From contig JBOZIK010000001.1 of NCBI GenBank assembly GCA_051453625.1, positions 230,235,169 through 230,299,168 on the forward strand: a stretch of 64,000 bases of DNA, given 5' to 3'. Source of the stretch: Welwitschia mirabilis. Taxonomy: Eukaryota; Gnetophyta; Gnetopsida; Welwitschiales. Below the pieces are notes generated by a model, which did no database searches, was not told where the DNA came from, and saw nothing but the letters and a program-made list of their open reading frames with translations. The translations under genes were made by a program, and so were the position numbers. Positions within the stretch are counted from its first letter, which is position 1, and every line of letters begins with the position of its first letter. Positions 22,963-33,540 of the stretch are shown here, in pieces.

Positions 22963-22967
22963 ATAAA
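22963..22967. repeat. Candidate left target-site duplication (ataaa)
   Basis: The five bases before the A2 5' LTR. The right partner is not visible because the 3' LTR runs into a gap at 34485. The same five bases follow the solo LTR at 39536-39540, which may be chance in such AT-rich DNA. Confidence 0.35.
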
Positions 22968-24352
22968 TGTTGTAATGCTAATTTATAGGAATTTTATGGT
23001 GTATTTTAAGTACTTTTTCAAGACATTCATATAAGTTTTGATGCAATATTGATGACTATAAATATCTAATAGGATGATTAGTAAAACATGTAATCCTTAA
23101 CACTTTTGGAAATTTCTCAAGCTTATTCTAATACTGCATATTTGGAAAGAGGCCCTTATTATACAAAAGACTGAATTACCTTGGAGAATGAAGGAAAGGA
23201 AGATTATTATTTCTTTTATCATCCTCATGACATAGAGGATGACCACACTACTAATGTGGATAGAGAATACAGGGCTGACAGGCTGATAGCAGTAAATAGA
23301 GCACATGGTAGCACATCATTATCCCCTATGTCATCCAGACGATAGGCAGGACGATGGCAGTAACATGGGTAGACAACCTGTGGGACTAATGGCATCACAT
23401 GAAGTACATGAAGGTAGGTGACACATGGCGTTGTCCTCATAATAGTCGAGACGAAAACTATTTTTAGCTGTTCATAGGAAATATCATTGTAAATAGGGTT
23501 AAATAACTCATGTGGATTGTTAGGATTTCTATTTCTTGCCTTTAGGGTTTTGCCTCTAATTTCTCAAGTGAAAAACTATAAATACCCTTCCCTCCTTCAT
23601 TTCTAGTCCATCTTTTGTACTTGATACTTTTGATAAAGGATTAAAGGGCAAGAGGTCCATCTAGTGCTGTAAAAAGGAATATCCTTGGTGTTAGGCTGAG
23701 TATCTTCCATTGAAGTGTTATTATTCTGATTGTAAGTGAATGTATGTTCTGAATACTCTTTGAGTTAATACAATTTAACATTTTCATTCTAATTTTATAA
23801 ATGTCCCTTATGATTTAAATTGGTTACAATTAAGTGATAATCTATGATTTATTTATATCATAAGAACAACTTTTGTTAAGGTTAACCTTAGTTTGTAGTA
23901 GGAAACCTTAGTTAGTAGTAGTAGATTTGCATTGAATTTTCATTTCATTTCATATCACATATTGCATATTCTTACTTGGATAGATCTCATAATTTATGTT
24001 AGTTAAGAACTAGTGAATGCTCTTCTTAATTGATATAAGTTATAGAGAAATTGGTCTTTGTGGCAGAAGGACTAGGATCTAAGTAAGATCCATTTCTATT
24101 TCTACGTACTACATTTCATATTCATTTAATCTTGAATTGCATTCTACTTAATTATTTTATTTCAATTTTTATAAGACAAAAAGACTAAAAATACTTTGAT
24201 AAAATCAATTCTCTAACTCTAAGCTTAGTGCCTTTATTGGATTATGATATTTGGTTGAACTCTCGACTATACTAGCATGTGTTTTCTACAAGTTATATGA
24301 TTTACAGATCTACCTAAAAGACTTCAAGATTTCATAAATTCACACTGCAACA
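22968..24352 (+). repeat. 5' LTR of element A2
   Basis: It begins TGTTGTAATG and ends CACTGCAACA, 1385 bp, the same length as both A1 LTRs. The TATA box is at 23577-23584. Hairpin-like motifs lie near 23216-23245, 23320-23360 and 23430-23456. Confidence 0.9.
23577..23584 (+). promoter_or_regulatory. TATA box in the A2 5' LTR
   Basis: TATAAATA in the conserved family A context, about 610 bp into the LTR. Confidence 0.7.
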
Positions 24353-24355
24353 TTT

Positions 24356-24373
24356 TGGTATCATTACCAGGAA
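24356..24373 (+). promoter_or_regulatory. Primer-binding site, tRNA-Asp type
   Basis: TGGTATCATTACCAGGAA lies three bases after the LTR. Compared with TGGCGCCGTTGCCGGGGA all differences are C-to-T or G-to-A, and it is more decayed than the A1 site. The superficial likeness to an initiator-Met site (TGGTATCA) is produced by those transitions. Confidence 0.75.
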
Positions 24374-25173
24374 AGGCTGTAAGGAGTTAAGAGGATTATC
24401 ACTAACTAGATAAGTTCCTTAAATCCTCTATTTAGGTTATTTATTTGAATTAGTACTATATTTTTTCTAGCTTAGGTTAAAGTAGGTTTCTTTCTGCAAC
24501 TTTATTTTCTGCAAATTTTATTTGGAACCTTGTTTTTCCCTCTATCCTTCTAATAACATAGGGCATGACAGTTTAATATTTTAAAATTAGTTCTATTTTC
24601 ACAATTTTCTCTATTTTTCCTTATAATAAATTGTCATTTTTTTGGTTACTCTGACAGCTAGAAGGATGATAATTCTAAAAGTTTTTCATATTTTAATATT
24701 TTATTTTCCATAAAATAAATTTTCTATCCTCCTTGTCATTTACATGACTGTCTAGATGATAGTATGCAAGAATTTTTATAGTTTTGGAATTTATTTTACT
24801 ATGATTATCATCCTTCATGTCATCCCCATGACTGGCTAGAAAACGTTCTATTATTTTTTATTTTACCTTATTGTTAAATGTTTGAGCATGTAGGGATATG
24901 GTGAATTCTAATAAGAAGACCAAAATCAGAGAGAATGGGACTTGATTGAAGAAAACATCAAAGAAGGATTATTGGACTTCAAGCTAAATCCAGGTATGCA
25001 CACCCCAGACATGTAAATTACAAGAATTAAAAATAATATTTTTCTGCTTTTATTGTTTTAGAATCAAATTTTGCAAATGAAATTCATAGTATAGAAATCG
25101 ATCATATTGTTTCTTCGAATATGTCAAAAGAATCACAAAACAAAAGCAAGTTACTTCTTCTAACACTTCAATC
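24374..25173 (+). other. Leader region of element A2
   Basis: About 800 bp of untranslated leader shared with A1. It contains hairpin-like motif copies near 24535-24570, 24648-24675, 24728-24762 and 24805-24845. A short frame from an ATG at 24899 is stopped quickly and has no counterpart recognised. Confidence 0.6.
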
Positions 25174-26330
25174 ATGACAGAAACTCCTTCCTCGAATGCA
25201 AACATTACTCTTAAGGATTTAATTGCAAATTGAAAATGTGAAATTTAAAATCCTTTTGATTTACCTCTGGGAGATGATGTAGAGTTAAGAAATTTAAGTG
25301 CTTATCCAATGTTTTCAAGGGAACTAGAGAAAGACCCTTGTCAACATCTAGCTAATATTGATCAACTTATGTTTACATCAGAAAATGGAAAAAAAAAAAC
25401 ATATTAGTAACCAAACTTATATGATTATTTTTCCTGTGACCTTAGAGGAAGAGTAAAAGTTTGGCTCAAAACCATCCCACACAAAAGCCTTAAATCTTGA
25501 AGTCAAGTGCAATAAGTATTCATTAAAAGATTTTTGAATAAGAGTTATCTAAGGAAGAGAAGAAAAGAAGTAACCAATTTCCAACAACAAACTTATGAGG
25601 ATTATGCAATACCTTATGAATATTTTATAATCACTAGCCATTCCAATCCTATTGATGATTTTGCAAAGAAGATTTAGTAGATTATTTTTATAGTGAATTA
25701 AATGCTTCAACAAAATAACTTGTATACTTTTCTTATGGAGGAAATGTGTTGAATTTAAGTCTAGATGATAGATAGAGTGTGCTAGATAATTTGGTTAAAA
25801 TAAGTCAAACTTGTTCTAAACTCACTAAATAAAATCATATGATAGGACAAACAAATTTTCAAATATTTAAAAGAAGTGAAACATAACAACAAAGAAGAAA
25901 GGGAGAATTCAATCAAATTAATGAAATATTTTACTACTACTTTAGAGAAGTATACTAAAATGATAGTTGATGAAAAATTAGTTAGAAATGAGCCCTCAAC
26001 TTCAAATTATAAACTTTATAAAGATAACTCTAATCTAACCAAAGAATGTCCTTTATTACCAACTTCAAAAGAAAAGATGTTTGAGGAAGTGTATGCCTTT
26101 AAACAAAGAACACATAACTTTAAGAACCAACTACAATTCTAATAGAGACCAAGTGGGCAATCTCAATGGAAATCATTTGAAAATAGATTCAAGAATCCCA
26201 GCTTTCAACCAAATTTTTAATAAAATCTAAATGACCCCCTTAGAAAATCTATAGAAGAAATGAAAAAATTGCAAGAGAAAACTAATAGCAACATTGAAAA
26301 CCTTGTAAATGTACTTCAGCAAATAATTAT
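25174..26330 (+). pseudogene. gag: Athila-type gag remnant
   Basis: The frame from the ATG at 25174 gives a gag-like N-terminus interrupted by TGA and TAA where the family has W and Q, then a DLPLGDDVELRNLSAYPMF segment. After a break near 25410, an LRGRVKVWLKTIP segment (about 25440-25475) and a VFIKRFLN segment match the conserved retro-gag core. A C-terminal zinc-knuckle trace survives at about 26010-26060 (KECPLLP), and a following helix (about 26245-26330) fits the Athila gag tail. At least two frame changes and many stops are present. Gag would form the particle that encloses element RNA. Confidence 0.75.
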
Positions 26331-26754
26331 TTCTAACTAGAGACCACAATGATTTCTTACTTCCCAACCAATGTCCAACTCAAATGAAGTTAGGAGAGAT
26401 TTCAAAATTGTGATAAGAAGTGAAAAGAATAAATACCTTCTACCCATTAGGTTTTAACTTCTAAACAAAATAAAACATTAAGAAAGATGATGTGGAAATC
26501 CTCGACTTTCATAACCTTCCATCTACATCACCTGCTAAAGCCTCCACTAAACATAATTCAAAGGAAAATAAAGGAAAGAAATAATCCACCACTTGGCTTA
26601 ATAGATTGAATATAAATCCTACATTTGATAAACATCTAAAAGCGTTGATGCAAGAAGTCAACATTAAACTATTCTTTTAGAAACTCTTGCAAGAAAACCC
26701 CAAATATTATAAGTTAGATTTAGGAAGGAAAAAGCAAAAATGTATCATTCCTTG

Positions 26755-26854
26755 NNNNNNNNNNNNNNNNNNNNNNNNNNNNNNNNNNNNNNNNNNNNNN
26801 NNNNNNNNNNNNNNNNNNNNNNNNNNNNNNNNNNNNNNNNNNNNNNNNNNNNNN
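26755..26854. other. Assembly gap of 100 N
   Basis: A round-number gap between gag and protease, so the true length is unknown. Open frames crossing it are artefacts. Confidence 0.99.
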
Positions 26855-26929
26855 ACATATCATTCCTAGCAAAGTTTTTCTTGCTCAATCTCTTTCCAAC
26901 TTAGTCATGTAAAAATGTCCTAAATTCAA

Positions 26930-27440
26930 AGGCTTTGGAGCTGCAACTGTAAGTGTTACCTTAGAATAAAATAAAAGAATTTAAAAAGCTTTGGGTAACA
27001 TAGGAGCAAGTGTGAACATCATGCCTCTTCATATATGTAAAAGACTTGGGTTAGAAAGCAGAGTTGAACCTACACCTATCATGTTAGAATTAGCTAATAC
27101 CTCAATCAAGAGACCATTAGGAATTATTAAAGATCTAGTTATCCAAATTGAAGAAGCTTTTTATCCCATTGATGTTGTCATAATTGAGATAGAACATTAT
27201 GGAGGATATCCACTACTTCTAAGAAGATCCTTTTCTGCTACTACCATTCGTATCATTGACACCTAATTTGGAATGATGAAATACCATTTTGACAACAAAG
27301 AAATCACCATTAGAGTTTTTGACATTGCCAAGAAAGACATAGGAATTGATTTCAATAGTGAAGATAAATTAAAACCAACCTTAGTTTTACAACATTGACC
27401 CATATAAGAGAGATTAATCATGCTACATGAACTAACGTTG
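26930..27440 (+). pseudogene. Athila-type aspartic protease remnant
   Basis: A frame from about 26985 to the TAA at 27264-27266 matches the Athila protease closely: the active-site loop, an MPLHICKRLGL block, a central LELANTSIKRPLGIIKDLV block and the C-terminal region before PLLLRRSFSATT. The catalytic aspartate is replaced by asparagine (AAC at 26997-26999, where the family has D in a DLGAS-type loop), a G-to-A change. The start is missing in this frame. The following sequence to about 27400 continues the protease-RT linker with stops. Confidence 0.8.
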
Positions 27441-27699
27441 TATGATGAACCCACTAAAACAAATTATCTTGAGTCTAAGGATAAAGATTACAAAGATTAG
27501 GAAGAAGCTCAACACTCAATAGAAAAACTTTCTGAAGAATGTTATCCCATGTTTATCATCCCCACAATGGATAAGATGACAGTCCAAAATAATACCCATG
27601 AGCTTAAGAAATTAGCCCAATGTCTAAAATACATATTTATTTTTGGAAATCAAATGAAACCCTTGATAATTAATGATCTTCTCACTCCTCAATAAGAAT

Positions 27700-28640
27700 C
27701 AGATTTGAGTTCACTCTTAAAATAAAATAAAAATGAATTTTCTTGAACACATAAAGACTTAGATGCCATTCCTCTTTCCATAGTTTAACATAAAATTTAT
27801 CTTAAAGACAATGACAAATCTATTACGCAATCACAAAGAAGACTAAATCTGGATGTTAAACAAATTATCAAAGATGAAATCATTAAACTTGTGAATTCTA
27901 GAATTATATATGCCATAACTGATAGTGAGTGAGTTAGTCCTTTAACAATGGTTCCAAAGAAAGAATGAAAATAGAGAATGTGCATCGACTTCAGAAAACT
28001 CAATGAGGTCACTAAAAAAGATCATTGTTCTTTACCCTTTCTTGATTAAGTTCTTGATAGAATCCAAGGTCATGCCTATTATTATTTTCTTGATGGGTAT
28101 AGTGACTATAATAAAATTTTCATAGCAAGTAAAAACCAAGACAAAACCACCTTTACATCTTCCTTTGAAACCTTTGTTTTCAAATGAGTGCTCTTTAGAC
28201 TTTGCAATGCCCTTAGAACCTTCCAAAAAGCCATGATGGGGACTTTTTTGATATGATAGAAGACTATATTAAAATTTTTATGATGAATTCTTCATCTTTG
28301 GTGATACTTTTGAGAAAACTATAGTGAGATTAGAAAAAGTACTAGATTGATGTATTGAAAGTGGTTTACACTTGAGTTGGGAAAAGATTTTTCTCTTTGT
28401 TCAACATGGGACTTTTTTAGGCCATCACATTTCAAAAGAATGGATTAGAATGGACCCCTTAAAAGTGGATATCATTAAAAACCTTAGCCCTCCAACTAAT
28501 GTTAAACAAATTAGATAGTTCCTTGTATATGCTGGATTTTATTGACAATTCATTCATGACTATTCTAAAACTTGCAAACCTTTTTACTCCTTACTTGAAA
28601 AAAATGTTAAATTTGAGTGGACTGAATCTTACCAACTTGC
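27700..28640 (+). pseudogene. Athila-type reverse transcriptase remnant
   Basis: Blocks in order: a QRRLN segment (about 27825), a VSPLTMVPKK segment (27930-27965) directly after a TGA that replaces the family's W (27930-27932), CIDFRKLNE (about 27985), FLDGYSDYNKI with the first catalytic aspartate (about 28090), DKTTFTSSF (about 28140), LCNA (about 28200), a frameshifted FMDDF motif (28277-28290, one base apparently lost) and a GHHISKEWIRMDPLKVDII block (about 28420-28475). TGA at 28185-28187 replaces an R. The order and wording are Athila-specific. The enzyme is dead in this copy. Confidence 0.85.
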
Positions 28641-29110
28641 TTTTGAAACTCTTAAGGAAAACATCTCTTCTGAACCTATTGTCATGGGTCCTGATTGGAA
28701 TAAAGAGTTTGAAATTATGTGTGATGCAAGAAACATTACTATAAGAGGGGTTCTTAGCCAAAAATATGAGAATGGTTTCAAAGTTACATGTTATTTTAGC
28801 AAAACTTTATCAAGTGTCCAAACCAATTATACTACCACTAAGAAAGAAATTCTTGCTATTATCTTTTGCTTAGACCATCTTTGATATTATCTTCTTGGTC
28901 TTTACATTAATATTTACATAGACCATTCAGTCACCTACTATCTTATGACTAATAATAATTCAAGTACCAGACTTATTAGGTGGATTTTTTTAATGCAAGT
29001 ATTTAATCTTACCATTATTAATAAGGCTATAAAACATAATAGCATTGCTGATCATCTTCCTCGACTTCCTTGCTCCCATGATGAAACTCTCATTAATGAC
29101 TTCTTTCTTA
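28641..29110 (+). pseudogene. Ty3/gypsy RNase H remnant
   Basis: An open stretch includes a FEIMCDA segment with the first catalytic aspartate (28733-28735), SKTLSSVQTNYTTTKKEILAI with the catalytic glutamate near 28847, and an IDHS segment near 28918 with the next aspartate. A TGA near 28882 interrupts the domain. It would remove RNA from the RNA-DNA hybrid. This is among the best preserved pol segments in the window. Confidence 0.8.
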
Positions 29111-29785
29111 ATGAGTAACTCTTTACAATTAAACAACTCTATGCTATTTCATCTTCTCACCCCACTTTTTGATATGCTTCCATCATAAATTACCTAGTGA
29201 CTATGAAGACTCCTTAGCATTGGAACCATCGTCAATGCAAAACTTTTCTCCATAGGATCGGTGACGCTGAGTTGAATGAGCCTTATCTTTATAGACATTA
29301 TAAAGATCAAATTATTTGTAAATGTATACCTAAATAGGAAATATGAGAAATCTTAAAACTTTGTCATGGTGGAGTTTGTGTGAGATACTTTAGTGGCTAA
29401 AAGACCATCATGAAAATTCTTCACTCTAGTTTTTATTAGTTAACTTTTTTTAAGGATTCATTTGACTTTTCTTGGAAGTGTGCTTCTTATTAATGCTATG
29501 GTAGCCTAACTTGTTCTTATGATATGCCCCTCAAACCCATACTTGAATGTGAACCTTTTGATTGTTGGGAAATTAACTTTATAGGCCTAATTTCACCACC
29601 TTCCAATCAGAAAAATTTATATCCTAGTAGCTATGGATTATGTTACTAAGTGGGTTAAAGCTGCTTCGACCACCAAAAATGATGCTCGAACCATTACAAC
29701 TTTGTTCAAGCTCATATTTTTCAACAATTTGGTTTTCCACAAATTATCATTAGTGATCAAGAAACTCACTTCATTGATCACATCT
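29111..29785 (+). pseudogene. Integrase remnant, first copy (cut by gap)
   Basis: It contains the N-terminal zinc-binding region (HGGVCVRYFSG-like, about 29364-29400) and the start of the DDE core, with an AMDYVTKWVKAA segment (about 29630-29660) holding the first catalytic aspartate and an ISDQETHF segment (about 29750-29775) holding the second. The sequence then enters a 100-N gap. The same region is present again after the gap, which makes this copy either a true tandem duplicate or an assembly join of two elements. Confidence 0.75.
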
Positions 29786-29885
29786 NNNNNNNNNNNNNNN
29801 NNNNNNNNNNNNNNNNNNNNNNNNNNNNNNNNNNNNNNNNNNNNNNNNNNNNNNNNNNNNNNNNNNNNNNNNNNNNNNNNNNNNN
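29786..29885. other. Assembly gap of 100 N inside integrase
   Basis: After the gap the sequence restarts at the end of RNase H, so it steps back about 800 bp along the element. This suggests that different copies were joined. Confidence 0.99.
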
Positions 29886-31325
29886 AGACTTGCTTGCTCC
29901 CATGATAAAACTCCCATTAATGACTCTTTTCCTGATGAGCAACTCTTTGCAATTAAACAACTTTATGCTATCTCTTCTTCTTACCTTACTCCTTGATATG
30001 CTAATATTGTTAATTACCTAGTGAATATGAAAACCCCTCAGCATTGGAATCACAATCATCGCAAAACGTTTCTCCATAGGATCGGTGACTATGAATGGAA
30101 TGAGCCACATCTCTGTAGACATTGCAAAGATCAAATTATGTGTAAATGTATGACTGAATGGGAAACATTAGACATTTTAAAAATTTATTATGGTGGAGTT
30201 TGTGGTGAACACTTTAGTGGCCAAAAGACTATCATGAAAATTCTTCAGTCGGGTTTTTACTAGTCAACTCTTTTTAAGGATCCATTTGACGTTTCTCAAA
30301 AGTGTGATTCTTGTCAACATTATGATAGTATTACTCATTCTTATGATATGCCCCTTAAACCTATACTTGAATGTGAAAATTTGAATTACTAGGAAAACAA
30401 CTTTGTGGGCCCAATTTCACCACCTTTTAATGAGAAAAATTATATCTTAGTAGCTGTGGATTAATTACTAAGTGGATTGAAGCTGCTCCTACCATAAAAA
30501 TTGATGCTTGAACAGTTTGTAGTTTTGTTAAACCTCATATTTTTCAAAAATTTGAATTCTAGGTATTATCATTAGTGATCAAGGAACTCACTTCATTAAT
30601 CACCTATTTTGAAAACTCCTTCAATCCATTGGTGTTGAACATAGAATTGCTTGTGCCTACCATCCTTAAACCAATGGTCAAGCTGAAAATACAAATAGAG
30701 AAATTAAGAAAATGCTTCAAAAATTAGTCTCTGTCAATAAGAAGACTTGATCCTCTAAACTTAATGATGTTCTTTGGGCTTACCATACTACCTGGCATAA
30801 CTCTTTAAGTTTCTCATCTTATGGACTAGTGTATGATAAAGTGTGTGTTTTACTAGTTGATGTTTGCTATAATTCTTATTGTTTTACCTATCAAATGAAC
30901 CTTGTTAACTTAAATGAAAATCTTAAAATTCATTTAGCCCAACTCAACCATTTAGATAAAAAACATACTCATGCCTTACATCGTCAACTTATTCATAAGA
31001 CTCAAGCCAAGTTTAGACATGACAAAAAGATTATTCATAAACAGTTTAAACTTGGCCAACTTATCTTTTTGTATAACACCTAAGTAAACCTTATACAGAA
31101 TAAGTTAACTTCTAAATGGTTAGGTCCTTATCTTATCAAAAAATTACACTCAAATGGCTTAGTTAAAATCTATGATTTAAATACTAGATAAATCCAAAAC
31201 GTTAATGGATAAAGGTTAAAACTTTATGAGTCATCTCCTGATAAAATCTTAAATATGATAGATGCACTTGTTTTGAAAGCCCTCCTTCAAGAGGAGAACC
31301 TTCCTTTTGCCATTATCTAAATTCT
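29886..31325 (+). pseudogene. RNase H tail and integrase remnant, second copy
   Basis: From 29886 the sequence repeats 29063-29785 with clear divergence, then runs on through the integrase. Readable parts are the zinc-binding region (GGVCGEHFSGQKTIMKIL, about 30197-30250, then a KCDSCQ segment), the catalytic core (VAVD near 30455; ISDQGTHF-type near 30570; NREIKKMLQK with the catalytic glutamate near 30695), and a C-terminal FRHDKKIIHKQFKLGQLIFLYN segment (31010-31080) followed by KWLGPYLIKK. TAA at 30667-30669 replaces Q in a conserved HPQTNGQ block. Integrase would insert the DNA copy into the genome; here it is disrupted. Confidence 0.8.
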
Positions 31326-31635
31326 TTCTTAACTTATTTCTTTGGTCAACATCATGTTATCACTTGAACATCTTTAACTTTACATATGTGTTTACTTATA
31401 AAGTTTCCATGATGAGTAATATTTTACTTAGATATTTACAATGATAAAATTGGCTTAATCTAATTTTCAGACATTCGTATATCTACAAACTTCATTAAAA
31501 AGGAAGATGCCTTAATTCTTTTGTTGTCTTTCAATGATGTAAGTAATTATTTGTCTTTGCAGGATCTTATTTTGTTACTCATCTCATTTCTTCACTTTTA
31601 TCCTTACAAGTACCTAATCCTATGGAATGATACTT

Positions 31636-31712
31636 AAAAAAAAAAAGAAGAAGAAGAAGAAGAACAAAAAAAGAAAGAGAAAAAAAAGGAAAAGAGAAGA
31701 AAAGAAAAAGAA
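31636..31712 (+). repeat. Purine-rich AAG tract
   Basis: About 75 bases almost wholly A and G, with several exact AAG units at 31646-31664. It is the counterpart of 5990-6036 in A1. A second internal plus-strand priming site is conceivable, but the tract is far from the LTR. Confidence 0.75.
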
Positions 31713-31754
31713 CTACCATGCTCTTTCATGTTATATCTTTACAAATATGGTAAT

Positions 31755-31915
31755 CATGATGTCCTACCACAAGTACACTGAGGCAAATATTCCTAAATAG
31801 GGCCTTTGGCAGTGCGATATGGTAGCTGTGGAAACTCCACTGGGGGGTTAGTTAGTCATGCTATGTGGGTTCTTACTCCTCTAATAGTGTTTGCACTTCC
31901 TTCATCATGGAAAAA
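31755..31915 (+). repeat. Conserved block in A2 3' region
   Basis: Counterpart of 6080-6245. It is richer in G+C than its neighbours and better conserved between the two elements than flanking sequence, with a shared GTGGAAACTCCA and a shared GGGTTCTTACTCCTCT. No conserved reading frame was found. Confidence 0.6.
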
Positions 31916-32711
31916 TAAATCACTTTTCTTTATTCTATTTCTATTACTTCCATATGATTACTCTACTTTCTAGATTCTAGTGTTTATTTTGCATTGGTAG
32001 CTTGTAAGTTCCTGTATTTTAATAGCTTTTTATGTTATCAATTATTATTTAATAACATTAGCATACTTGACATTGTCATAATCATTACCTAATTGAGTGG
32101 AACTTTATGAATTTTTTTACGTTAGGTCGTACATCATTAATTAAGTTAGTTTATGATTGTTGCTAAGGAAATTTGTTAGGTTAGCATTTAGGGTAATAAA
32201 GTAATCTTCTTCATGTTCCTAGTTGTCCATTTTTATTTTTGTTTTTCTTTAGTTGTTTTTACTAGATTTTCAAAGTCATTCTTCATAATTTTTCAACCTC
32301 ATATCATGGACCTAATTATTTTCTAGTTTCTTATTATGTTTTCTATAGGATTATTGTTTCTTTCTGATAGATGAGTTCTAGCTTTTTATGTGTTTAGGCA
32401 TATTTGAGGTGTTTTTGAGCATTACATATTCCCATTTGGTGAATTTTCCTCTACTATCACCTTTTCCTTCTCCATTATGCGTTTACTTTTTAGCCTAATT
32501 CTTTTCTTTTTCTTTGGTTGCTATCTGTTTTTTGTTGCTTTTTCTACATTTTCTGGGTTTCTACATTTTCTAGCTTTACCTTCCTCTCCAAATAGCTATT
32601 TTGATGACTATTATCTCATGTCTATCATTTCCATGACATAGGGGATGACACTCCTTTTGTATTCATGGTGCAATTCGAGAATATCTTACTTCTGCTTGGG
32701 GTGGTAGTTAA

Positions 32712-32760
32712 GAGGGGGAGGGAAAAGGAGGTGGGGTGGTGGGGGGGTGGGGGAGTGTAG
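32712..32760 (+). repeat. G-rich tract with quadruplex potential
   Basis: Roughly 50 bases of almost pure purine with at least five runs of three or more G, including runs of five and seven, in DNA that is otherwise around 70% AT. Spacing allows a G-quadruplex on the plus strand. G-rich tracts near the 3' end of plant LTR elements are known; whether this one folds is inference. Confidence 0.75.
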
Positions 32761-33351
32761 GACACCTTTCTGGCTATTAATCTATTCTTATCTGGAAATT
32801 TTTTTAATTTTTGAGCTTTTACAATCTAACTTTATGATGAGTTTTTTGGATGAATTGTTTATTATATTTGAATAAACTCTTTGGAGAATTCATCAACTTT
32901 ATTTCACAGGATCTAGTAGCACTCTCACATGTTTTTTCATAGTCATGTTTTCAGATCATTTACATTGTGCTATATCTAATTTTTTTTCCTTTGCCTCTTT
33001 AATGATGCTAATGTATTTTGAGACATCATTTTCCAAAAAATAGCACTATTTAAGCTGTCATAATAGTCCATTATTATTGTTTCTATAATATGCACACACA
33101 GCTTCATTTTTATGAGCCATAAAGTTACATATTTATGATTCTTATATGTGTATCGCATTCATTTATTTTGTAGTGACATGTTTAAGTAGGGGTTTTAGAA
33201 AAATTCTTTAGCAGTTGTATTAATTACTTGTTGCTGATATCATTTTCTGACATGATTTTATAAACTTAATTTACATCCTTTTGAGCACTATTTTTATCTT
33301 AAAAAAATTAGCTCGCAATCCAATTGATCACTTTCTTTGTCAGAAACTGAC

Positions 33352-33367
33352 AAGGCTAAGTAGAGGA
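33352..33367 (+). promoter_or_regulatory. Polypurine tract before the A2 3' LTR, first copy
   Basis: AAGGCTAAGTAGAGGA lies three bases before the LTR start TGTTGGATGC at 33371. A second version (33521-33537) precedes the LTR start at 33541 after the 10-N gap. Confidence 0.6.
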
Positions 33368-33370
33368 CTA

Positions 33371-33495
33371 TGTTGGATGCCAATTTGTAGGAATTTGAGA
33401 TGTATTTTAAGTACTTTTGCAAGGCATTCATAAAAGTTTTAATGCAATACTGATGACTATGAAGATCTAATAAGATAATCAGTAAAACATGTGAT
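33371..33495 (+). repeat. 3' LTR start, first version (cut by gap)
   Basis: The first 125 bp of a family A LTR, ending at a 10-N gap. The last 50 bases before the gap are identical to 33616-33665, and the upstream part is similar but not identical, so this is probably an alternative path of the same locus or a related copy. Confidence 0.7.
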
Positions 33496-33505
33496 NNNNN
33501 NNNNN
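33496..33505. other. Assembly gap of 10 N
   Basis: A ten-N spacer between overlapping versions of the PPT and LTR start. Confidence 0.99.
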
Positions 33506-33540
33506 TTTGTCAAAGACTGATAAGGATAAGTAGAGGGCTA

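Larger units (their letters stand above)
21456..22967 (-). other. Interior of the family B element, 3' side
   Basis: About 1.5 kb with no readable coding frame, ending where the A2 element starts. By its place it is the 3' untranslated interior of a minus-strand family B element interrupted by that insertion. It contains the short tandem duplication at 21956-22210. Confidence 0.4.
31326..33351 (+). other. Long 3' untranslated region of A2
   Basis: About 2 kb without a credible reading frame and without an env-like region. It carries the purine tract, the conserved block and the G-rich tract listed separately, plus a hairpin-like motif at about 32600-32652. Large parts match 5690-7835 of A1. 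Confidence 0.65.

Noticed and set aside
24356-24373. Reading the A2 primer site as initiator-Met type because of TGGTATCA
   Set aside because: The rest matches the tRNA-Asp complement, the A1 site is clearly tRNA-Asp type, and the differences are transitions.
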